This document shows, one piece after another, positions 21,312-31,480 of a stretch of DNA of 55,155 nucleotides. The stretch is from Stemphylium vesicarium (Eukaryota > Ascomycota > Dothideomycetes > Pleosporales > Pleosporaceae). The DNA is taken from the NCBI GenBank assembly GCA_004380135.1, contig QXCR01000175.1, positions 1 through 55,155 of the forward strand. The letters are read 5' to 3'. Both the position numbers and the translations under genes were made by a program. Numbering within the stretch: position 1 is the stretch's first letter; each line of letters starts with the position of its first letter. Below the pieces are notes generated by a model. That model saw only the letters and a program-made list of their open reading frames with translations, had not been told where the DNA came from and ran no database searches.

Positions 21312-24300
21312 ATGACGCGCTCAAGCTTACTCCAAGCTTCCACAGTCTTATCGTCTTTGCTCACGTTAACATCTGGTCAGACTTCGAGCAGTTCTTCGGA
21401 AGGCGGCTGGAGTACGACACTGGCCGGCACTCCCACGTCTTTCAACCCAGTCTTTACTATCCCCCCGACGGCAGACCAGGGCGTCACGCAGCTTCCAAAT
21501 ATCTATGACCCCCAAGCCGTGGATGCACAAGACGTTTGCCCCGGTTACAAGGCATCCGAGCTCGAAGAAAACGACAACGGGTTGAGCGCCACCTTGACTC
21601 TGGCTGGAAAGCCTTGCAATATCTACGGAATTGATGTTGAGGAATTGGACCTCAAGGTCGAATATCAAGCCAAGGGCAGGTTGGCGGTCAACATAACGCC
21701 AAAGCACCTTGATGCGAGCAACCAGTCGCACTGGGTTGTACCGGAAGATCTCATCCCACGCCCCCGGGCCGAGGACTCGGCCGAGCATACCGACCTGAAA
21801 TTCAACTGTAAGTAAATGCATTTGCTGTTTTTTGTTTCCAGCCTGCGACTACAGTACAGCGTAATGTTGCAAGCATATGGGCTGACGCGTACCTAGGGGG
21901 CAATGAGCCCTCTTTTTGGTTCAACATCGAACGCCGTTCCACGGGTGATGTAATCTTCACCACCGATGGCACGCATCTAATCTATGAGAACCAATTCGTC
22001 GAAGTCGTCAACAGCCTACCTGAGGATTATAACCTCTATGGACTGGGCGAACGTATCCACGGTCTCCGGCTCAACAACAATTTCACCGCCACCATTTACG
22101 CTGCCGACGTAGGCGACCCAATTGACCGTAATCTTTACGGGAGTCACCCCTTCTACTTGGAGACTCGCTACTTCAATAAGGGGAGCAATGCTAGCAATAC
22201 CCCATTGAAGCAATCCGAACTCCATCAGGACAGCTTTGACTACGATGGCAAACCGAAAGGCTCGCCCTACGAGTCGCGCTCGCATGGCGTCTACTACCGC
22301 AACACTCACGGTATGGATGTAGTACTAAAGCCTGACCACTTGTCATGGAGGACTTTGGGTGGTGCCATCGACCTCTTTTTCTATGATGGACCCTCGCAGC
22401 CAGAAGTGACGAAGGAGTACCAGAAGTCGGCTGTGGGGCTGCCTGCTATGCAACAATACTGGACATTTGGTTACCACCAATGTCGCTGGGGTTACCGCAA
22501 CTGGACCGAAACTCGCGAGATTGTCGAAACTCTAAGGGCTTTCAACATCCCCATGGAGACCATTTGGCTTGACATTGACTACATGGACCAATACCGTGAC
22601 TTCACGCTCGACCCGGTCACATTCCCTGCTTCGGGCGTGGCTGAATTCTTTGGATGGCTACACGGCAACAATCAGCACTTTGTACCCATTGTAGATGCCG
22701 CAATCTACATTCCGAACCCACAGAATGCTAGCGACGCATACGACACATACACTCGCGGCAACGAATCTGGTGTTTTCATGACAAACCCAGACGGAAGCCA
22801 ATACATCGGTGCGGTTTGGCCTGGATACACTGTCTTTCCCGATTGGTTATCCTCGAATGGTGTATCGTGGTGGGTGAAGGAGATGGTCGAGTGGCACAAA
22901 GAAGTGCCGTTCAGCGGTTTCTGGGTTGACATGACCGAAGTCTCGTCCTTCTGCGTCGGATCCTGTGGAACTGGCAATGTTACCATGAACCCGGTTCACC
23001 CACCCTTTTCGCTCCCTGGCGAAGTAGGCAACATCATCTACGATTACCCAGAAGGCTTCAACATCACCAACGGTACCGAGGCGGCATCTGCTTCAGCGGC
23101 CTCTTCCAGCCAGGCCGGTATTCCAGCTACGTCGACCGAGACCATGGAGGAGACATCTACCACCACTAGTTACTTCCGCTCAACCCCCACACCCGGTGAG
23201 CGAAACGTCGACTATCCTCCGTACATCATCAACCACGTACAAGCTGGAGCCGATCTTGCCGTTCACGCCGTCAGCCCCAATGCAACTCATCAAAATGGTG
23301 TCCAGGAGTATGATGTTCACAACCTTTTCGGTCATCAGATCATCAATGCCACATACCAGGGTCTTCTTTCTGTCTTCCCCGGCAAGCGTCCCTTCATCAT
23401 TGGACGCTCTACCTTTGCCGGTAGCGGCAAGTGGGCTGGACACTGGGGTGGCGACAATGCCTCCAAATGGGCATACATGTTCTTCTCCATCCCCCAGGCC
23501 TTGTCATTCTCCCTGTTTGGTATCCCAATGTTCGGGGTCGACACTTGCGGGTTCAATGGAAACACGGACATGGAGCTGTGTGCCCGCTGGATGCAGCTTT
23601 CGGCGTTCTTCCCTTTCTACCGCAACCACAACACACTTTCCGCTAATTCACAAGAGCCTTACCGCTGGGATGCTGTGGCATCCGCGTCCAGGACTGCGAT
23701 GCACATTCGCTACTCCCTGCTTCCGTACATGTACACCCTCTTCAACGACGCCCACACCACCGGATCTACAGTGATGCGAGCGTTGGCATGGGAGTTCCCC
23801 AACGAGCCCCAGCTTGCTGGTGTAGACACACAATTCATGCTTGGACCCAACATCTTGGTCACACCAGTCTTGGAGCCCCAGGTCGACACTGTCAACGGTG
23901 TCTTCCCAGGAATCGTCGATGGAGAGACATGGTTCGATTGGTACTCCGGCGAGCGTGTGCAGGCCGAGGCTGGCGTCAACACGACTATTCCCGCGCCTTT
24001 GGGCCACATCCCCGTCTACATCCGTGGTGGATCGGTTCTGCCTACCCAAGAGCCTGGCTATACGACTACCGAGTCTCGTCAAAATCCCTGGGGTCTTATC
24101 GTCGCACTTTCGAGCGAAGGCACTGCATCTGGTAGCCTGTACGTTGATGACGGTGAGTCCATCGAGCCAGAATCGTGCTTGGATGTAACTTTCGCCGCCA
24201 TGAGTGGACAATTGAAGGTTGATGTTGAGGGTGAGTTCAAGGACACGAATGCGCTTGCCAACGTCACTATCTTGGGAGCGCCAGCTGTAGGACAGGTCAA

Positions 24301-24433
24301 ACTCAATGGCGAGACGATTGACGTGGCCAAGGTCGACTACAACATAACTAGCAGCGTCCTCAAGCTAACGGGCTTGAATGACATGACAAGCGCGGGAGCT
24401 TGGCAGGGCAGCTGGACCCTGAGCTGGGAGTAG
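21312..24433 (+). CDS. Secreted GH31 alpha-glucosidase (maltase type)
   Basis: Predicted 1010-residue secreted enzyme releasing glucose from the non-reducing ends of malto-oligosaccharides and starch. Exons are 21312-21807 and 21897-24433, with a GTAAGT..TAG intron. The start at 21312 gives a signal peptide (MTRSSLLQASTVLSSLLTLTSG); an in-frame ATG 114 bp upstream would bury it. GH31 landmarks are the N-terminal YNLYGLGERIHG, the barrel segments TIWLDIDYMDQYRDFTLD and GFWVDMTEVSSF with catalytic nucleophile D510, then GRSTFAGSGKWAGHWGGDN with acid/base D685, and PFYRNHN. Between barrel segments lies a Ser/Thr-rich insert (about residues 560-600), also seen in Aspergillus AgdA-type enzymes. 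Many NxS/T sites suggest N-glycosylation. All catalytic parts look intact. Expression is probably starch- or maltose-induced, but I identified no operator. Confidence 0.93.
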
Positions 24434-24796
24434 GCGACAAAGATTGGCCCCCGATTTTGGGTAGACCAAGGTTCTGGTACAGTTGCATACCTAGGCTCGA
24501 TTAGCGAGTCAAACCTAAGGATATAACTCATGTTTGATCTTTCGGCTTGCTCTCTGATATTCGTGCCTTGCAAAAGTTTCCTCGCACTGCCCTTGTCCTA
24601 CGCGTCTTCCAAGTTTTTGAAACGCAGAGACGCGACGAATGACGTCAGAGCGGGCGTTGCACCCAAGGCCATGCCACCACCACCACCACTCTGTTCGCGT
24701 CCTGCAGCATGGCGTTCCCACACCATCGAATAAATTCTGGTTCTAACACCTATCCTACTTGTTCCTCTTTCTATTCTACGAACCCATCTTGAAGCC
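24434..24796. other. Short intergenic region after the GH31 gene
   Basis: 363 bp holding the GH31 3' UTR and the promoter of the next gene. CCACCACCACCACC occurs at about 24675. Nothing else is seen. Confidence 0.5.
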
Positions 24797-25552
24797 ATGC
24801 CCCCCCGCAAACTAAGCCAACAACAAGCCCCCTCCTCAGTCCCCTCCGAAGACGAGCTCAAAACCATCGCCGCCAAATCCGACAGCCCAGAGGACAAACT
24901 CAAAGAAGCCGCCGCGTCGGCGGAATCCGCCCTCGCATCCGCCAAGACCGCCTCGTCACTTCGGTCCGCCGCCGAAACGATAAAAGACCCCACCAAGCGC
25001 GAAAAGTACCTACAGGATGCGTACAACAAGGAGATTGAAGCCCACGGCAATAGCAAGAAGGCGAGGGTGCTTAGTTCAGGCGCGTTTCAGGGGAGTGTGG
25101 GCGGTGGAGGTATAGGTATGGCTGTGGGTGCGGGGCTGGGGACAGTGGTGGGGACGCTGGTTGGTACTGTGGCGACGATTCCGACGACGGCTGTGGGGAC
25201 GTTGGTTGGGGCTGGGGTTGGGGGTGTGCATGGGCCTTGGGTTAAGTTGGGTGGGGGGAAGAAGGGGGGCGGAGAGGAGAAGGATGGAGAGGATGGGAAG
25301 GAGAGGGGTACGGGTGACAAGGAGGCAGAGGGGAATGTGCAAGAGGAAGAGGTGGCAGGGGAGATGCAAGAACAAGTCGGCGATGAAGAAGAAGGTATAC
25401 CGGATCCAGAGGCCCTTAGACGCGCGGCGGATGAGTTTGCGCAGCAACGGAGGGCGGAGGGTGAAAAGTGCGAGAGCGAAAGCGAGAGGAAAGTCGTAAA
25501 TGGAAAGAGGAAGCCAAGAAAGCTAGAGGTTCGGAGCGAAAAAACTGTCTAG
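24797..25552 (+). CDS. Hypothetical glycine-zipper protein with charged tail
   Basis: Intronless frame of 251 residues starting at ATG 24797 in good context (GCCATGCC). Residues 1-90 are Ala/Ser/Lys/Glu-rich and helical, with a conserved-looking SAAETIKDPTKREKYLQDAY. Residues about 97-145 form a glycine zipper (GMAVGAGLGTVVGTLVG, then AVGTLVGAGVGGVHGPW). Such a pattern packs or inserts helices in membranes. The last 100 residues are Glu/Lys/Gly-rich with EALRRAADEFAQQRR. Fungal genomes carry similar small glycine-zipper proteins of unknown role. The strong G bias from 25090 to 25300 also opens the opposite strand, but the protein character supports this strand. Confidence 0.65.
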   Translation: MPPRKLSQQQAPSSVPSEDELKTIAAKSDSPEDKLKEAAASAESALASAKTASSLRSAAETIKDPTKREKYLQDAYNKEIEAHGNSKKARVLSSGAFQGSVGGGGIGMAVGAGLGTVVGTLVGTVATIPTTAVGTLVGAGVGGVHGPWVKLGGGKKGGGEEKDGEDGKERGTGDKEAEGNVQEEEVAGEMQEQVGDEEEGIPDPEALRRAADEFAQQRRAEGEKCESESERKVVNGKRKPRKLEVRSEKTV

Positions 25553-26833
25553 GAGCGATTAGTTGCACTCATTGTAAACGCCAAAAAGCCGCACACGGTG
25601 TCTTACTGCCGATCACAATTAAGACATGTATTCAGGACGAGGGGAGCTGTTGTCACAGTAAGCACATGGCGAAGGAACAAGCGGACAGAAATCGAATACA
25701 ATGGCTATAAAATATACGGAAGACATTCATCTAAGGACTGGCAATTACTCCGCCCATGCACATAATGAATCTTACAACAGGTCGAAAAAGCACGCTTCGC
25801 TCTCTTGGCACCATCTTCCTCAGCTGACTACTCTTACTTGGCAACATGTAAGCACTTCGCGCTTCTTCCCTAGGCGGGCCGACACTAGTTCACTTGCGTA
25901 ACCCCTGCGAGACCGAGTTTGGCAAATTCGATCCCTTTGTCCATAATTGCATTACACCGGCCGTAGGTTTACTAAACAGTCCACATCGCCTACCCTACAT
26001 TGAGTATACCGAGGTATCTGCATCGGCTGGGAGTTTACATAATCGTGACCGTCCACCAGATTATACCGCTAGTTAGCCCGCCAAGTGCATCAGCAGCTGG
26101 ATATGGACATTAAGAGTGTAAGTGTAAGCCAAGGAAGAAGGACGGAGAATTGATTGGTCTGGCTACGCGATGATGCCTTCTCCTCCCCCTCCCCCACCAC
26201 ATGTCGGCCTCACCCCTTCTGAGATTCAGCATTAACGTCGTTGTATCCGAGCTATGCAGTCACGGTCGATGCCTACCGGCTGACGCTGAAATCCTTGCAA
26301 TCCTCGAAACTACTGCGGATGGAATTGAAGAGCAAGCGCGCGGTTCCTACGGTCACACGATCAAACCCTCAAGATGAAGTACTTGCGACAACATCAGCGC
26401 TACTAATACGGTTCCCCATTGTCTGTACCAAACTGAACGTGACAGGATGCTTCTAGGATTGAAGAATCAAGTAAGGAGTGCCTAAAGAGACAGGTGCAGA
26501 AGCTGGCGAGTGCAGCGCAGATTTCCTTCAACACCACATGGTATCCAACCGCCAAACAACCGGTAACCTACTGCCCCAAGACGGTCATTCAACTAGCCTA
26601 CACCGAAATTGCGGCGGAGTGGCGATGACTCGAAGAACAAACACCACGAAGCCGAGAGCATAAGCTTACACTCCGCGCGGCCGCATCTCGACTGCACTGC
26701 CGAGCGAACGTCGAGAGGCATACTCTGATTGACATAAAGGACCCCGTGTTTCCTCTCCAGGTTCAACATCAACCACTTCACTCTTCCACTCCTTCAACCA
26801 AGTACCTCTCTCTCGCTCTCACCATCACCAACC
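25553..26833. other. Intergenic, possible gene relic near 26440-26640
   Basis: 1.3 kb without a supported gene. After a CAG acceptor-like site near 26448, a 64-codon stretch stays open with protein-like character (IEESSKECLKRQVQKLASAA, then TVIQLAYTEIAAEWR) and ends at a TGA near 26627. It may be the remnant of a coiled-coil protein or chance. The right 80 bp, C/T-rich, lead into the small secreted protein frame. Confidence 0.3.
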
Positions 26834-27150
26834 ATGAAGTTCTTCTTCACTTCCGTCTTCGCCGCGACCGCTCTCGCATGGCTCGCATCCGCGACCGCCA
26901 TCCCCCTCGAAGGGCGAGCCCGCAAGAAGGCGCGGGCGACGTGAACACCTGGTTTAAAGACCGGTTCTGCGCCTCGGGCTTTGCGTCGTGCGGCAAAGCT
27001 GGAACAAACGGCGACCCCGGAAACCGATGCGCCATGGCATGCAACAACGGTTTTGGAGGAGCGCCTCTCGGCTGGTGCCAATGCTCGACTGGATGGTACC
27101 CGGATGAATGCATTACCCTGGGCAAATACGCAGGTCGCACCAAGTGCTAG
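26834..27150 (+). pseudogene. Small secreted cysteine-rich protein, signal peptide out of frame
   Basis: The ATG at 26834 encodes a textbook signal peptide (MKFFFTSVFAATALAWLASA) but that frame stops at the TGA at 26942. The mature part lies in another frame, from about 26905 to the TAG at 27150. It begins DVNTWFKDRFCASGFASCG and carries eight cysteines, ending with WCQCSTGWYPDEC and GRTKC. Inserting one base would join them; a five-C run lies at the switch (about 26900-26905). No GT..AG intron fits between the halves. So this is either a recent frameshift or an assembly undercall in a homopolymer. The size (about 100 residues), signal peptide and paired cysteines are those of a candidate effector or antimicrobial-type secreted protein. 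I recognise no named family. Confidence 0.6.
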
Positions 27151-28564
27151 GCTGGATAAGGTACGTATTGGGCATTTTCGAAGCTCTAGTGTTCTTCCAG
27201 AGTGCAGAGGTATGGATGCTGACTTTTTTGTGTTAATAGGGAGTTGTTAGTAGGCTCTCGAAACGAAAAGGTGAAATAACGACGGGGTTATTTTTATAGA
27301 CGTGTCGGTTGTTTTCGAAGAGCAGGTTCTATTAATGTAGTATAGGGGGTGCTGATGGGTTGAAGTTATAGCGCTCTCGCATGCTTGGTTCTTCACTTGA
27401 TGCTCGGTTTCAAAGGCACGGGTAGGAGCATTAATATTTGATATGATTTGTGGGGGAGTCGCGATGGGATAGATAATCTAGAAAATAAGACTCGTTCTTG
27501 CCAACTTCTCGTCTTTACTTGCGATGGCACGTCCTGTTTAATATTTCTTCCGAGTTTTGAGCGTGTTTCTCTTTAACGTATTCTTGTAGAGCGAAGCATT
27601 TGAAGCATGATATGGTTTTGGAAGGCTTATATTACTTACATGCCAAGCGTCGTCCCTTCCGGTTCTTGTCCTGGTTCAACGAGGAGGTTGAAGCTGGGCT
27701 GGTATGTGACATGGCGCCACATCGCATCTTTTGGCTGAAACACAGATCCGCCTCCACGCTCTCGGTCGCAAAGAAGGCGCGTACGTACAAGCGAGCTGAA
27801 CCTGCGCTTACGAAATACTAACGATATTCTTTTCCTTTCGTTTAACGCCCCAAATTCTCAGCGCCTTTGACGACCCAATCGCCCATTGTCAGCGCCTTCG
27901 ACCAGAGACTGCCGTCCAAGTCTTTTTGTTCGCTCGCGTCATTCAGAGTTGCTTTGAGAAACCTTGCGTTCTCTAGATCTTTCGTTCTACGTCGTGCCTA
28001 ATCTTTTGATTTCTAGCTCTGTTCAAGGCATGGCGAAGAAAGAGTCCATCTGGTGTCCATCCGGTGGAAAGGTCTCGAACTACCGTACGTGCTTACTCGC
28101 CCTATCCTTACGACTAAGAATGCAACACGTTAGGTTATAGATATGCAAAAACCTTAGCGCTTCCTAGGCAAAACCTATCGCAACGCTGTCCCGAAGAGAC
28201 GCAATGTTGACTTGTGAGAGAAAGCTATCGCAATACTATCCCAGAGAGATTAGGCGCATTCTGTCACCTTGTTGAAACTAGGCTGAATCCAGGATGAAGC
28301 TCCAACTGCAGTATCAAGCTACCTGCACGCTTGTATAATATCTGCTACTGTTGGGGACTGGGCTTTACACTGCTAGTAGCTTATTGCGCCAAAAACCACA
28401 GCTCTTTGTGCTCAGCCCCAACGTAAGGCATATCATTGCCAGGCCGCAATCTTACACGAGACTGCTGAACAACACTCTTTATTATATTTCCTCTTTCGCA
28501 TTCCTCTCTTCTTCCAATCGCAGCATTCTACTGTTAGCCTACAGTATATCGATCTTACCTCTCA
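27151..28564. other. Intergenic, AT-richer, no gene seen
   Basis: 1.4 kb. Frames are short. Two imperfect copies of a roughly 40-bp unit, starting CTATCGCAA, lie near 28167 and 28226 and differ partly by C/T and G/A changes. A frame at 27600-27821 has no support. Confidence 0.4.
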
Positions 28565-29992
28565 ATGAACCATACGCAACGTGATACTGATGGCCGCCGG
28601 CAAAAACCTGCTGGCGGCTCCATCGGCATGCTTGTGCGAGGCGTTGCAGCTGGGATTGGTCTTGTATCCGAGAGTTACAATCACCACAAAGAAAGGAAAG
28701 CTTCCCAGAATCCATACGGAAAAGACGAAGAGAACACTGCGGCAGAAACACAAGAGGGGCGTGAATGGCAACATGATGCCTACCTATCGCGACAGACGGA
28801 CGACGCCGCATGGCAACTGGACGGAGCGCAAGATCAAGTGTCACGACATAGACCCAGACCGGCTGCCGCCAACGACGCGGAAGTCCCTGACTCTGGCGGC
28901 TCATTTCTCGTCGCCCATGTTCGACGCCCTCCTTATCCCACGGGCCAGCTTGGTCTACCTGTCGTCATCACCCAGCGACGTCCTGAATCTCGTACCAAAG
29001 GTTTTGTGCGTGCCTACTCCCCCCTTCTCGACCAAGTAGGCATCGATCAGACGACCTTTCTTGACTTGCTCGACAACCTTAACAAATCAATTACGCCAAG
29101 CCCCTGGCTCCAAGCCATCAATCTGGCTGCTTTCGCAGGGCAAGATGTCCCGGAGCCATTCACCATCATGATTTCCATCGCTGTCCAGAAAGTATCGGAT
29201 GCGGCTAGCGAGCTCCATAGCCGCTCAAAAACCAACCGCTTCCTCGATCAAGTCAGTGAAGATTTCTTTGCACCTCGCGGTCTAGTCGCCCTGATCATGA
29301 CGTGGAAGCCCAATCAAGCAGATGCCATGTTGACCAGGGCCGAGTCTGACATGCATTCCTCGATTGCCCAAGCCTCGGATGCCAGCAAGTCGCGCTATCT
29401 GTTCGAGAGCTCGAGCGGTGCCACTTCGTTCGAATGGCCGCAAACGGCACCGCTCGTGTTTCCCGCTCTTGACGAATTTGGCGGTGAAAAGCAGGCTGCC
29501 ATAAAGCGTAGTGGGAAACTCGTGGCTAGATACATGGATAAAAGAGCGCGGGCAAAATGGGCAGGCGAAAACCCCGATAGCGCCTTGGCCAATGCGACTG
29601 GTAAAGAGGAATTCTTATCGAGATATGCAGATCCAAACCACCCGGCTAGTAGTGGAGATGTCATTGCGTTGTTGACGGGAGGGTGAGTAGCGCTACCTTA
29701 TGTGTTTGACGTTGATGCTGACTGACTACCGGTAGGGCTGTTCAATCTTCTCGTGGAGGTCGCGGTATTGAACTCGTTGGTATGAGAGGTGGTCTTCCGG
29801 ACCGCGAAGGCACCAAGAAATTACTCCAGGATGTAAGTAGACATGGTTCTGACGGCATTTCCGCGTTCCCACCACATGATGCTGACGTGCTGACAGGATG
29901 TTCTTTACCTCATGATTGTGCGACGACCAACCGAAGATGAAACGGCAGCAGCAATGCAGCGCATGGCCTCTCTAGGACAAGGCGGTCGCTAG
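28565..29992 (+). CDS. Conserved fungal protein of unknown function
   Basis: Predicted 436-residue protein, exons 28565-29682, 29736-29832 and 29897-29992, introns GTGAGT..TAG and GTAAGT..CAG, frame exact. Landmarks are an N-terminal Gly-rich GGSIGMLVRGVAAGIGLVSE, then ITQRRPESRTKGFVRAYSPL, FLDLLDNLNKSITPSPWLQA, NLAAFAGQDVPEPFTIMISI, and FLDQVSEDFFAPRGLVALIM. This architecture recurs in many filamentous ascomycetes, where it is annotated only as hypothetical. The moderately hydrophobic central helices and Gly-rich stretches suggest membrane association, but that is inference. Late coding sequence is Gly/Arg-rich (SRGGRGIELVGMRGG). The gene looks intact, with ordinary codon use. I know of no assigned function. 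Confidence 0.75.
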
Positions 29993-30333
29993 TAGCATCT
30001 GCTATGAGTGAGTACACGGCCAGAGAAACCCTAACTGATGACGCTACGATGTTGGCTCAGCTGCGCAATAGTGGGAAGGGCAATTTGCGGGCGAGGATTG
30101 TGACAAAAGGAGAGGGCGTTGCAGTCGCTGTGGAGTGAGCTCATGTGGAATGACAAAATGTGAGTCGATTTAGTCCCGGACTTTCTCCGGCCGCTACCAC
30201 GTCGACTCACATCGACTCTTACAATGCCATTCTACATCACTTTGTCATTCCCTTTTGAATACGCATACTTAAGCCTTAAGATGCTAGGTCACTCACTGCA
30301 ATAATCATTACATCGCATCCAATATAGTTAGAA
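29993..30333. other. Intergenic between the unknown-function gene and the dehydrogenase
   Basis: 341 bp holding a 3' UTR and a promoter in tandem arrangement. No feature stands out. Confidence 0.5.
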
Positions 30334-31308
30334 ATGGACGCCTTTCAATTTTCTGGCCTCTCGGACGGCCTCCTTCTGCGTACTCTTCCCATCCCGAAGC
30401 CTTCAGCCTCCGAAGCCCTTCTCCGCGTAGAAGCCGCCGGCTTATGTCAGTCCGATAATCATATTCTCCACGGTGGAGGTGCAGCCTGGATGCGGAAGCT
30501 TCCCACAACCCTTGGTCACGAAATTGCTGGTACCATCGCCGAACTCGGTAGCCCCTCTTCGAACTTCAATGTCGGGGACGGTGTTGCAGTAGCATGTATT
30601 GGGCACCCCATCGAGACGCGCGACTTGAACGAAGCTCCAGGAATAGGATGTGACGGCGGATACGCACAGTACGTTGTCGCGCCACTCAAGAATTTGGTCA
30701 TGATTCCCGAGGGCGTGAGCTTTGCACAGGCCGCCGTCGCAACAGACTCAGTCGCTACAGCGTACCACGCCGTCCTCTCCGAAGGTGCCGTTGGCCCTTC
30801 AAGCATCGTGGGGATTGTCGGACTGGGTGGGCTCGGACTCAATGGTGTTGCAATCGCAGCGGCAACAGGAGCCAGCGTGTATGGTATCGACATCAACGAA
30901 TCCAAATTCGAGCATGCAAAGACTGCCGGGGCTATTTCATGCGCGACTATTCTGTCGCGTTATTCGGATATGGCTTTCGATACTATTATCGATTTCGTAG
31001 GCGCGCAGGCAACGGTCGAAGCCGCAATGACTGCAGTGCGACCGGGAGGCACAGTAGTGCTAGTGGGACTCGCATCAAACAAGATTACATTCACAACGAT
31101 GGAGCTAGTAGCGAAAGACATTGCCCTCAAAGGGTCGACAAGCGCGAGTATACAAGAGCTCAAGGAAGTTTTGCAATTAATTGCGAAGGGGGTTCTGAGA
31201 CCACAGATAGAACAGATACCGTTTGCGGATATACCAAACGGGCTCAAGCGATTAGAGTTGAACGAGGTTCAAGGTCGATTATACGCTATGCCAAATACTA
31301 GAATGTAA
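30334..31308 (+). CDS. Zinc-type medium-chain alcohol dehydrogenase/reductase
   Basis: Intronless, 324 residues, start ATG 30334. A GroES-like N-terminal domain carries the catalytic zinc ligands C38 (GLCQSDNH) and H62-E63 (LGHEIAG). The Rossmann domain has the dinucleotide motif GIVGLGGLGLNG and, about 20 residues on, YGIDINESK, whose Asp suggests NAD(H) rather than NADP(H). The four-cysteine structural-zinc lobe of classical alcohol dehydrogenases is missing: its place is taken by IETRDLNEAPGIGCDGGYAQ. At 324 residues the protein is a little short (family usually 340-360). The substrate cannot be told. It is convergent with the DUF3176 gene, with 172 bp between the stop codons. Confidence 0.88.
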   Translation: MDAFQFSGLSDGLLLRTLPIPKPSASEALLRVEAAGLCQSDNHILHGGGAAWMRKLPTTLGHEIAGTIAELGSPSSNFNVGDGVAVACIGHPIETRDLNEAPGIGCDGGYAQYVVAPLKNLVMIPEGVSFAQAAVATDSVATAYHAVLSEGAVGPSSIVGIVGLGGLGLNGVAIAAATGASVYGIDINESKFEHAKTAGAISCATILSRYSDMAFDTIIDFVGAQATVEAAMTAVRPGGTVVLVGLASNKITFTTMELVAKDIALKGSTSASIQELKEVLQLIAKGVLRPQIEQIPFADIPNGLKRLELNEVQGRLYAMPNTRM

Positions 31309-31480
31309 GAAATACTGCGTTCGTGTACTTGACGAGCGTAGGGCGTACACACTATACAATACACGCTCTTGACAATCAACATCACTTCCATCCTTGACAA
31401 CCTTTTACAACACCGCTTCTATCATCTTTGAAAGCTGTTTGAGCTTAATCACCAGCAAATAATCAGCATCACACACTAAA

